This document shows positions 23,948 to 33,752 of a stretch of DNA of 64,000 nucleotides, piece by piece. The stretch lies in NCBI RefSeq assembly GCF_004011695.2, contig NC_082411.1, forward strand, positions 620,001-684,000, in the 5' to 3' direction. This stretch comes from Ascochyta rabiei. Lineage: Eukaryota; Ascomycota; Dothideomycetes; Pleosporales; Didymellaceae. The notes under the pieces were generated by a model. The model did no database searches. It was not told the origin of the DNA and saw only the letters and a list, made by a program, of their open reading frames with translations. Each line of letters begins with the position of its first letter. The stretch's first letter is position 1. Position numbers and translations under genes: made by a program.

Positions 23948-24240
23948 AGGTAGGTTGTCTTAGTCCCTCTCTAAAGACAGTAAGCCTAGATAATTTAGTT
24001 TTAGACTTATAGTAGCTTAGTCTATCTTAAACTATATTATAAGAGTAATTAGAATAAAAAGAGTATATAAGGTAATTATAAGAAAGGATAAGGTTAAAGA
24101 GGATAGTAGGTATATTAAGGTATATAGTATACAGTAATAAGACTAATTCCTAGGTATTAGCAATAACCTCTAACACCTTTAGATAGTCTGGGCTAACTAG
24201 CCCTATAGTAGCTCGCTAAGACTAGCAGAGGTACCTCCGG
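23948..24240. other. Right edge of the AT-rich block
   Basis: RIP-altered, stop-rich sequence continues to about 24,190-24,240; after that the composition switches within roughly 100 bp to balanced GC with CCA, TCA, TGA and TGG common. This looks like part of whatever sequence the Copia element inserted into. No motif was recognised. Confidence 0.6.
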
Positions 24241-25308
24241 GTACAGCGCCTAACAGTAGGTTCCGTGACTTGTCTGAAGAGACACACCATTAATCTCTAA
24301 CCATCACCTTATTTTAAAGACTCATCTAATCTGAAAACTAGCTTATTATCGCACATCTATACACGACGTGGATGTTAAGGTTAGCAGCCTAAGCTCGACA
24401 GCTAGTCCTGCGATTGTCTCTCTGACGTTTGCGGATAAAGCTGGTGTTCACTGTCTGGGCCTTTATCCGGATGATGCCGGCTCCTGAGATGGAGTGCATT
24501 GTACATGCTGCGTTGTCACGAGGCATCATTCGTGCTGGCCACGTTGATGTGGGTAGGTGCTTAGATGAGCCGCTTCCCTCCGGACGGTGCAGCTCCAGGT
24601 TTCAGTCGTCGAGACTCTACATGTTGCTTCAGCATTAGTTGCAAGGTACCGCCCACCCGTGCCATGTGATTTGCGTGGAACAGGTGCTCGACTAGCCGGC
24701 GGAAGGTGGATTTGGTTGCCTCTTTTCGGCTTGAACTCGAAGGTTCGAAGTTGGACGATCAAAGCATGACATCACCACTCGCACCTCGATTGTGTCGACT
24801 GTTGACAACCAGGCGGAGGCGACGGATGGACCAGGGAGTCGGTGGTTCGAAGGCAAGAGGAGGTAAGAGCTTGGGCAGTGCAGTCGTAACAAGAACAAGG
24901 CCGCGCCGAGTTTCGAGTTGGCCAGCAGGCGCTTCAGTGGGTTGAAGTTGTCTAGCGCGCACCCTTGCAGCCCTCGAAGGCTTGATTGACCCTAGGACGA
25001 CGCATCATGGCGCATGCGCCTCCGCTGCATGGCGAGTGGGTGCATCGCCGGCAGGACGACCGCCATCCGGCTTCTGCAGCAGCCGCGACAGCTGTCTCCT
25101 CATGTACCGGGTTTCCCGCTGTCCGCTGCCGCCGTGAAGATGGTAGGCAGTGCCCCCGACCGACGCTCGATTCCCACCGCACCTGCGCCTGCTTGGTCTT
25201 GATCTTTTCGCTGCTGCTGCTGTTATCGCCGAAGCCTCCCCCCGCATCGTCGAGTTTGCGATAAGAAGCGCATTCGTGCATCACCCCCGCCGCGGCCGCA
25301 CGCCTGCG
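24241..25308. other. Non-coding flank between AT block and first gene
   Basis: About 1.07 kb of GC-balanced sequence. Small overlapping open frames on both strands are not convincing proteins. The right part is presumably promoter and 5' leader of the RING-H2 gene; no defined motif was identified. Confidence 0.5.
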
Positions 25309-26880
25309 ATGCAGCTCTCCCTCGCCCTCAGCCTCGCCGCGCTTGCTGCCCTCGCCTCGGCCAGCATTGCGCCCTCCAACACGTCGACGGTCAACGCGCG
25401 CTACTTCCAGGGCACGCTACCGCTGCAACACGCCCTGGGCGACGGCCAGCAGATTGCCGAGCTGATCCCGCTGACGCGTGAGGGTGCACAGCGGTCCATC
25501 GAAGGCAGCCTCTACCGCACCAATGGCTCCACCGTGTCCAACATGTCCGACGGCGACATCGCCTACATCAGCTGCAACCCCGCCGACTACCCCGGCTTCG
25601 TGGGCGCCCAGGGCCTCTTTGACCAGGCCTACGGCAACGGCAACGCCAACCTCTCGGGCATCATCCTGTACAGCACCGTCACCGACTACTGCGCCTACGA
25701 CCCGGACGGCAATGCTGCCATGTCCGCCTTTCCCGTGCTGTCCATGACCAACAAGACCGACTCGGCCGCCGTCCTCGCCCAGATCGACAACCTCGCCGTC
25801 CACATGAAGTACTTCGTCCAGGTCCAAGGTCGCGGCAACGATGCATCACCGAACAACACCCAGCAGCAGAATCCCCTGGGCCCTTCACCCTCGACTGGCG
25901 TCGCCATGATCATCCTGTACAGCATCACGGGCATCATCACCGCCCTGTTCCTCGTCATCATCCTGACCGGCGCCATCCGCGCCCACCGCCACCCAGAGCG
26001 CTACGGCCCAAGAAACGTGCTGGGCAGACCGCGCCAGAGCAGGGCAAAAGGTTTGGGAAGAGCCATCCTCGAGACGATCCCCATCATCAAGTTTGGTGAA
26101 AAGGAGCCTGTCAAGCCGACTGATGTTGAGCTGGCCTCTACTAGCGAGTCAGCACATGTCGAGGGTGCCACCATCAACCCTGCCACTGCCACCCCACCGT
26201 CTGAGACGACTACAGCGACTGCCACACAGGCAGCGAGCAACGATGCCTTACCAGCCACGGCCAGGACACCGCAGGAACCCGCCATGACGGAGCAACCTGA
26301 CGGTATCGCTGCCGCCGTCACACCTGCAGCGGTGATGGGCGCCAGCTCAGACACAAGCTCCAACGACGACACCCTTGGCTGCACCATATGTACCGAGGAC
26401 TTCGAAAAGGGCCAGGACATTCGAGTACTGCCATGCAACCACAAGTTCCATCCCGACTGTGTGGATCCGTGGCTTTTGAACGTATCGGGCACATGTCCCC
26501 TTTGTCGTGTCGATCTACGTCCAACCAATACCAACGATTCCAGCAACTCACACGCCGACGAACTTGCCCCACCCCTGAATTCAGATGCCGAGACTTCGCA
26601 CCGTCGTCGCACTGCCCTCCGTGGTATCCTGTTCTTCCGCCAGCATCCCGACGCACCAGCCGAAGACCGCATATCTGCACTGCGCCGTCTACGCGAGCAA
26701 CGACGCAACCAGAGTGGCGATGTCGCAGAGGCTAATGCCAACGCAAGCGTCGACGACGTGTCAAGAGCCGACCACCGCAGCAGAAGAATCAGTGCGAGAC
26801 TGGGTGATGTTTTTAGTGGGCGGACGCGTAGAGCTACAAGCCCTGCGCAGCCTACGGGCAACCCTGGCGGTGCCGCCTAG
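25309..26880 (+). CDS. PA-TM-RING-H2 E3 ubiquitin ligase
   Basis: A single-exon gene of 523 residues. The start at 25309 is chosen because it gives a signal peptide (MQLSLALSLAALAALASAS); an in-frame start at 25150 would bury it. Residues about 25-190 form a protease-associated-type lumenal domain with N-glycosylation sequons. One membrane segment follows at about 197-220 (GVAMIILYSITGIITALFL). A long Ser/Thr/Pro/Ala-rich linker leads to a RING-H2 finger at about 358-400 (CTIC-x-CNHKFHPDC-x-CPLC). The tail is basic and Arg-rich. The architecture matches membrane RING ligases of the RNF13/GRAIL type, which ubiquitinate membrane cargo in the endosomal or Golgi system. The specific substrate cannot be read. 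It is the first gene beyond the repeat block. Confidence 0.9.
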   Translation: MQLSLALSLAALAALASASIAPSNTSTVNARYFQGTLPLQHALGDGQQIAELIPLTREGAQRSIEGSLYRTNGSTVSNMSDGDIAYISCNPADYPGFVGAQGLFDQAYGNGNANLSGIILYSTVTDYCAYDPDGNAAMSAFPVLSMTNKTDSAAVLAQIDNLAVHMKYFVQVQGRGNDASPNNTQQQNPLGPSPSTGVAMIILYSITGIITALFLVIILTGAIRAHRHPERYGPRNVLGRPRQSRAKGLGRAILETIPIIKFGEKEPVKPTDVELASTSESAHVEGATINPATATPPSETTTATATQAASNDALPATARTPQEPAMTEQPDGIAAAVTPAAVMGASSDTSSNDDTLGCTICTEDFEKGQDIRVLPCNHKFHPDCVDPWLLNVSGTCPLCRVDLRPTNTNDSSNSHADELAPPLNSDAETSHRRRTALRGILFFRQHPDAPAEDRISALRRLREQRRNQSGDVAEANANASVDDVSRADHRSRRISARLGDVFSGRTRRATSPAQPTGNPGGAA

Positions 26881-27446
26881 ACGAATCTCTGAATGATCAA
26901 GTATGTATCCTAACAATGTACAGCCCGGTGTTTTGCATGGCGTTTGGATGGACAAATTCAGCTAGAGCAGCGTTTGTTTTGCTGCTCACATGATCTCGAG
27001 CTTGTTTCTCTACAGGTACGTCGTCTCAGTGGTTTATGATTACGGCATGGTTGGATGCCTCGGGCGTCTGGAGTATCGAGTAAGAGGGAAGTTTTGTGTC
27101 GCAGCACTGGTTTTAGTCCGCTGGTAAGAGCTCTCAATGTGACTTTTACACCTGTACCACCTTGCATATACGTGGATATTTCCACGTGGTATCCGCTCGC
27201 TCTTGCTACTCACTCCGAATAGATGTCAAGGGTAGTATTTGACTTGCTGTATTTGAGTCCTGAGACTGTAACGTGAAAAGCAGTTGGGATATCCACTCGA
27301 ACTACGAGCAATGTTGAAACGATGAAACGCCCACGCTATGCAATACACTCAATGCCCAATCCCAGTGTTCGAGCCACATCCGAGCCATACTTGTGTACCC
27401 ACCATGACCCTTGGCTATTTACACAATTTTTTGCAACAACCAACAC
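26881..27446. other. Convergent intergenic region
   Basis: About 570 bp between the stop codons of the RING-H2 gene and the VNX1-like gene. It should contain both 3' ends. No gene, repeat or strong terminator-like structure was seen. Confidence 0.5.
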
Positions 27447-30400
27447 TCAGTAGGCAATACCGCTGTTGCCTCTGCCCATCGTCTTAAAGGTCATCGACTG
27501 GACCTCTTGCTTAACCAGTCCACCAAGGGCCAGCCGGTCGTCCGGATCAATGCCCATCCGGTCAAGGTCAGTGAAGCCGGCGAAGTAGAAACCAATGATA
27601 ACCACGAGATAAGATAAGATCAGTATAGAGCCTTTGAAGTAATTGCTCTTCCCCTCGCCGTACATGTAGGAGAGGAGGAACACGCAGAGGATGACTGTTG
27701 CCATGTCCCACTGTGGAAAGATGAGTGCTAGAGTAGGTTAGCGCCAGGTTCGACGATACATAGGAGAGCGTCTTACTGAAAGTCTGCTTTGCAATCTCGC
27801 CAGCAGGAATGTTGGTAGCATGTACGGCGCTGTAGAATACGAGTGCGGGGATCTGCAGGAGACAGACCTGCAGGGCGTAGGCTGAACCAATCTCCATAGA
27901 CAGCGCAATGTTTCCGTTCATGGCAAAGGATATGGCGTTGAGGAACTCGGTGGTGTTGGGCACCAGGGCGAAGAGAGTAATCCCCAGGAATTTCTCGTCA
28001 ATGTCTGAGCCCTCCAATACCGAATCGACAGTGTCGACAAGAATCTCAGCTATGATGGCATACGCAACAGTTGCAGTGAGTAGGATCGCCGCACTCTTCT
28101 GTCGACTCCAGTTGGGGGCATCGTGGCCACCCGAGGTGTGACCAGCTGCTGTTTCTTGTTCTTCCGGTGCATTTTCGGTCGCGGTAGTGGTGGTACGATG
28201 ATGATGGGGTCGGTCACCCTTACTTGGTGTACTGACCATTCGCGCGGCTTTATGGGGGGCTCTAGTGACGTCCCGCGTGGCAAAAGCCGTGGTGGTGGCT
28301 GCTATCTCAGTGATGTGTCGCACGAGTGCATCACTTGCTTCATCTGTAAGACCCTCAACATGGAATGTTGGGTGCTCATTGCTATCCTTGGGCGGAACCA
28401 GATGTGGAGTGTTGCCATCCATCTTGGTGCTTGCTGGACTACCAGCTATGGGCTGATCTTCGGGCCCGAGACCAAACTCGTGTTGTGTCTGGCCAACAAT
28501 GCGCTTGTATAACTGAGTATCACGGATTTGAGCGCGTGATACGGACTGCCCGGTCGCTGTTCGTGACATGGTAGCGTGGGGGAATTCCAAATGCCCGCTG
28601 TTGCTAAGACTGTTCACAACCGTGTCAAAAGGCTTCTTTTCTTTCTCGTCAGGCTCGTTGCTCCAAATCGTGGCGGCATGTGTACGCAAAGTGAAGAGCA
28701 ACCCAACGACGTATGACAAGAACAACAACGCTGCTGAGAACCATGTGTATGGCTTTACTGCTTCGTTGTAGAAGCGGTCATGCAGGGCTGGTGTCTGTGA
28801 GTAGTAACACCTGCGGCAATCCCTCTCAGAGGTGGTTTCAACGTGGCCCATTTGAGGATGGACGCGCGTGCATTGACGACAATTGAGCTCGTGCTGGTGG
28901 TAGTCAGTACTGGGGCGTCTAAGAAATGGGTGCAACTTACACTACCATAGATTTGGTAGAATAACGTAGGACCAAACGCGCCAATGACAGCAAAGAGCAG
29001 CATGGTTGACGTGACTCCTGCGGACTTTACGTTGAAACGCTGCGTCTTTCGCTTGAGAGCCCCGAAGCACATAGACAAGCCTGGTAGGAAAAGAATGCCT
29101 GCAAAGATGCTGCCGATGATGCTTCCCTCCACAAGCTGCGCCTTACCCTGCTTGAGAGCTACGCAGTACAGGAATACTTCGACGACTGTGGAAAAGAAGG
29201 CGTTGATGGTTGCGCCAACGCCCATGGAAGACTGAGCAGAGATGGAGGCAACCGCTTGACCGATGAAGTAGGCCAGAGGGATAATGGACAGCAGTGCAAG
29301 CGTGAAGACCAACAAAGTATCTGTAATCCAAATCTTGTAGCCTAGCGCCTCAGCCAGCACAAAGTAGTCGAAGATTGTGAAGGCTACCAATCCAAGTAGG
29401 TTGATGAGGAAAATGTTGGTGCCGTCAATGGTGTACTTCCAGTACTTGATGCCCACAGCACGATAGGTGCACAACAAGATTGAGGATGACTCACCAGGGC
29501 GACGAACGTTGCCATTGTCCGAGTGGAAAGAAAGCGCGAGGGGGTGGCGGCGCAGATGGTCGAACAGAAGAAGCATGACTTTGCCCATTGGGATGGAGAA
29601 GACCAGGAACCAACAGAGGCCGGACACGAGGAAGAAGGCCGGGGTGACGATGCCGTAGAAGTAGAAGAAGAAGACGACACGGCCCAGATTCCACTTTCCA
29701 CGTCCAAAGAATCGGTTCTTGGGTTTGGCAGTGTCCGTGTGCACGAGGTTGGCGCGGCCGTCTCGACCCAGCAGGCTTGTGGTCTCACCGCCAGTCGAGT
29801 CGATGCTGTTGCGCCGACGGCCGACGATGGAGGAAAGGCCAGCTGTGGGACCGAAGAAGAGGCGACCTTCCTCAATGTCGCCGCTCTGCCACTGTTCATA
29901 CTCGCTGATACTGCGGCCTTCCCCTTCGTCTTCTTCTAGATACTGGTCGTCCTGAAGAAGTTTGACGTACTTTCCAAAGGGGTAGAAGATGTAGACAGCA
30001 AGGTGGTAGAGCAACAGCGAGTACTCTTTGCAGCTTTCGTCGAAGGAGAGCAGAGCACAGAGCAGGGCGCCAGCGGCTACGATGATGGACAGCCACCAGC
30101 CAAAGACCAGGGTCCAGGCGATGTTGAAGAGGAGCAGCCACCTGCTCACGAACAAGCCTGGGTTTGAGTGAATGTCGGCTTCGGCATTTCGCTGGACTGA
30201 ACGGCCCTTTTTGTACAAGGCCGGTTTCCAGATCCTGATGCCGAAGGGATGGGTGACGTTGATGGCATCTTGGCGGTCCTTGAGGGTAAAGCTCTCGGCG
30301 TCGCTCAGGTCGGCGTCGTCGTCGTCGTCATCGTCGTCGTCGTCGTCGCCGTCGCCTTCGCCAACGCCGTCGCCGTCGCCATGGCGGTTGTCGCCTGCAG

Positions 30401-31025
30401 CGCTGTCGTCCTCTTCAGCACGCACCGTCTCTTCTTCTGAGCTAGCGGGCTGTGCTTCTGGATCTGTCGGCAGTCCGGCGGCTTCTTGCTCTGTGGCATC
30501 GTCGTCGGTGGATTCGATGGTGGTGAGGGTTGGGCCGCGGGCAGCACCGGTTGGGCGACGGACGTTGGAGGGCTTGCGGCGCAACGTCTGGCCTTGGCGC
30601 TTCTGGTCTTTGGTGCCCTTGAGCTGCTGCTCCGTCTCGGCCTGGACCTCGTGGACGTCGTCGTCGACACTGAACTCCTGGCCCTTGTGGGGGAATTTGG
30701 ACGAGGTGGCGCGGCGGCTTATGGGCGGCTTCTTGGGCTTGGAGCCCGGCTGGTCCGAGGGCGCGGCAGCTTGCAGGCGGCGGTCGATGGAGGATGTGAT
30801 GGAGCCTGTTGGCCTGTCAGTGCTGGCACCGTATGCAGGTGTGTTTGTGCGGGCGGTACCATAGCTGGTGGGCAGCGCGGCGCTGGGGAGACGCCTGCGC
30901 GCCGACTCTGCGGCGGCCGTGGGCGTATCGGCGCCGTGGGAGCTGCCTTGTCGCGAGCCCGGAGGCTGCTGGCTGCTTTTGGCGGCGGCGGCGGCGGCGG
31001 CGGGGGTGCGGTCGTCGTCGGCCAT
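27447..31025 (-). CDS. VNX1: VNX1-like vacuolar cation/proton exchanger (CAX family)
   Basis: Three exons on the minus strand: 31025-28941, 28893-27777 and 27727-27447. The introns are 47 and 49 nt (GTAAGT...CAG; GTAAGA...TAG), and the joined product is 1160 residues. The N-terminal about 240 residues are low complexity (Ala/Pro runs, a run of Asp) and probably cytosolic. Two sodium/calcium-exchanger-type membrane halves follow, separated by a large hydrophilic loop. Before the last block there is a Cys-rich motif (CRQC...CRRCYY) and then LLFTLRTHAATIW, both typical of the Vnx1 group. Yeast Vnx1 is a low-affinity Na+,K+/H+ antiporter of the vacuole, and that role is inferred here. It shares a 950-bp divergent promoter region with RPT6. 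Confidence 0.9.
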
Positions 31026-31977
31026 GTTGGTGGCTGCGAGACGGTGAGGTGGTTGCGAGGAAGCGCAGTGCAGCAGGACAGCGCAGGCGTTGGGCTAACA
31101 GACCGCTTGATGCGCTGATGCGCCGACGCCCTGGTCGGGGGGGTTTGTTTATTCGGCCGGACTGGTTTCAGCGGCAGGGCATTTGCAGGGAGACGTGGAC
31201 AAAGCAGACATGGAGAGAAGAGGCAGGCCAACGTGGTGCCCCTCGAAGCGTGCGTGTGAGCAGAGACGAGAGGTAGAGACGTAGAGACGGAGAGAGGGAA
31301 AGACGTAGAGATGCAGATGACCTGGTGTGCATGTGCATGCGCCGATCAACTATTCATCAACAACACAACAGGCTAGGCTCCGCTGCAGCTTCGCCTGCGA
31401 TAAGACGTGGGCGCGCTTGCATCGTCTGCTTCACAAGGCACAGACAGGACAAGGCAAAGGCAGAACGGGGCAGCAGCTGCCATTACTTGGGCGCGCGTTC
31501 CATGGACGGCCTGTTGACCACAGCTGAGGAATGAGGTGCATGCCTGGTGCCATCCATTCCATCCATGCCATCCATGTCATCCATGTCTTCCATGTCATCC
31601 ATGTCATTCATGCCATCCATGCCATCATCATTGCGGCGGGCGGTGGAGAGGACGACAAGACGAGGCCCACGGGCGCTACGCCAGGCATCGCTAGTGCGTC
31701 CTTCGGCCAAACGTACTTGCGTGTCCGGCGTATCGCTGCGAGCATCGCCATCGCCATCGCCATCGCCATCACCAAGCGGCAGCAAACACGCGCAACAACA
31801 TCTGCCCCGGAGCCCGTCCGCACCCCTGCATCCGCCGCCGCTGCCGTCCCTCCAGCTCCAGCTCCAGCTCCAGCTCCAGCTCCAGCTCCAGCTCGCCCCT
31901 GCGACCCAACCCAGCCTCACCTCACTACTGCCACCCTCCCCGCGCAACCACCTCCGCCGCTGGCGCCCGCCACCACC
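31026..31977. promoter_or_regulatory. Divergent VNX1/RPT6 promoter region with simple repeats
   Basis: This 952-bp interval separates the two start codons. It contains a 9-bp CATCCATGT-type repeat (about 31548-31632), an ATCGCC repeat (about 31740-31770) and a perfect hexanucleotide TCCAGC run (about 31850-31890). The latter two probably lie in the RPT6 5' leader. The frame upstream of the RPT6 start stays open back to 31531, apparently because these 6- and 9-bp repeats preserve frame. No proteasome-type promoter element was recognised. Confidence 0.6.
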
Positions 31978-33200
31978 ATGGCGCTCGATACCTTCTTCCA
32001 CAACAAGATCGAGGCAATGAAGCTCGAGATCATCCAGGGCCAGGCCAAGCTGCGTCGTCTCGAAGCCCAGCGCAACGACTACAACTCTCGCGTGCGGTTA
32101 CTACGGGAGGAGCTCGGTCTGCTCCAGCAGCCTGGCTCCTACGTCGGTGAGGTCGTCAAGGTCATGGGCACAAAAAAGGTCCTTGTCAAGGTGCACCCAG
32201 AAGGCAAATACGGTATGTGCTGCAAACAAAGCAGGACCGTCGTCTAGCTGACCCGCCCCCACCAGTTGTCGACATTGCCGATAACGTCGACGTCAGCAAA
32301 CTCACAGCCGGCAAGCGCGTCACCCTCCTCAGCGACTCATACAAGCTCGAAAAGCTCCTGCCATCCTCCGTCGACCCCCTCGTTTCGCTCATGATGGTCG
32401 AAAAGGTGCCAGACAGCACGTACGACATGATTGGTGGCCTGGACCAGCAGATCAAGGAGATCAAGGAAGTCATCGAGCTGGGCCTGCAACATCCAGAGCT
32501 TTTCGAGTCGCTCGGTATCGCGCAACCAAAGGGCGTCCTGTTGTACGGCCCGCCAGGAACAGGAAAGACGCTACTTGCCCGTGCTGTAGCCCATCACGCC
32601 GACTGCAAGTTCATCCGTGTGTCAGGAAGTGAGTTGGTGCAAAAGTACATTGGTGAGGGAAGCCGAATGGTTCGAGAACTCTTCATCATGGCCCGAGAAC
32701 ACGCACCCAGCATCATCTTCATGGACGAGATCGACAGCATTGGGTCAAGCCGTGTGGAAGGAAGCTCAGGCGGTGACTCGGAGGTACAGCGTACCATGTT
32801 GGAGCTGCTCAACCAGCTCGACGGTTTCGAGCCAACAAAGAACATCAAAATCATCATGGCGACCAACCGTCTGGATATCCTAGACCCCGCCCTGCTGCGA
32901 CCCGGACGTATCGACCGAAAGATCGAGTTCCCACCGCCAACCGTAGAAGCGCGTGCTGATATCCTGCGCATTCACTCCAGGAGCATGAACTTGACCCGCG
33001 GCATCAATCTAACCAAGATTGCGGAGAAGATGAATGGATGCTCAGGCGCTGAGCTGAAGGGTGTGTGCACCGAGGCTGGTATGTATGCCCTCAGAGAGAG
33101 GAGAGTGCACGTCACGCAGGAAGATTTCGACCTGGCGACAGCCAAGGTGTTGAACAAGCACGACGACAAGGCTACCAGTCTGAGCAAGCTGTGGAAGTAG
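31978..33200 (+). CDS. RPT6: 26S proteasome regulatory ATPase subunit 8 (Rpt6)
   Basis: Two exons, 31978-32212 and 32266-33200, with a 53-nt intron (GTATGT...CAG), give 389 residues, the usual Rpt6 length. The start sits in a strong context (CACCACCATGG), and the first residues ([15 protein letters not shown]) begin where this family's conserved coiled coil begins. After the coiled coil and OB-like domain come Walker A GPPGTGKT (about 173-180), Walker B IIFMDEID (about 227-234), and the second region of homology with [13 protein letters not shown]. Rpt6 is one of six AAA+ subunits in the base of the 19S particle, unfolding ubiquitinated substrates into the 20S core. Identity is very secure. 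Confidence 0.97.
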
Positions 33201-33752
33201 GCTCAGCGGTATGCGGTAGAACGAGGCTGTTCGTGCTTGCTTTCCTAAGATGATGTTGCACCAGAATTGTGTATCTTATGCATAGCAGGACGAGCCAGCT
33301 CGGAAGGAAGGAAGGAATGAAACGATAATGCACACTCTACCGCCACATGCACATGCGTCTCATCCGGTTGATCAACATCCCACGTGATATCGCGTGATTG
33401 CTAGTGCAGCGAACAAGTTGGTCTACTCTCCAACCGCATTCATCGTCACACACCACGCTGCCCAGCCACGCTGCACGCTAGCTGCAGACCATGCAGCAAC
33501 GTCTGATCCTATTTGCTTGTTTGCAGGCACATCAAGCCGAACTGAACGCTTATCAAAGGTAGCGCTGCGGTAAGCCCGAGACCTTGAGGTTACACCTGCA
33601 AGGCGCACGTCACGTTGTCCTCGTCTAACCCTGCGGTACCCTTCTTTCGTGCTCGCTACCACACCTTCATAGTCGAGAACCCGGGATCACAGCCTGCATC
33701 ACGATCATCGCTCAAGGAACCATCCCACAAATAATCCCTCTTGTTCTTCACC
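33201..33752. other. Intergenic region, RPT6 3' end and MFS promoter
   Basis: A 552-bp tandem-orientation spacer holding the RPT6 3' end and the upstream region of the MFS transporter. A short GGAAGGAAGGAA run lies near 33,301. No gene was recognised. Confidence 0.5.

Noticed and set aside
1..24240. Centromere
   Set aside because: AT-rich RIPped retrotransposon blocks can be centromeric in fungi, but nothing in the sequence alone separates this from an ordinary AT isochore; CENP-A mapping would be needed.
26001..26861. 286-codon minus-strand frame opposite the RING-H2 gene
   Set aside because: It is a codon-bias shadow of the GC-rich real gene; the product has no recognisable domain and the RING finger is clearly on the plus strand.
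30172..30864. 230-codon plus-strand frame opposite VNX1
   Set aside because: It runs through the complement of the low-complexity Asp/Ala/Pro region and is mostly Ser repeats; it is an antisense shadow.
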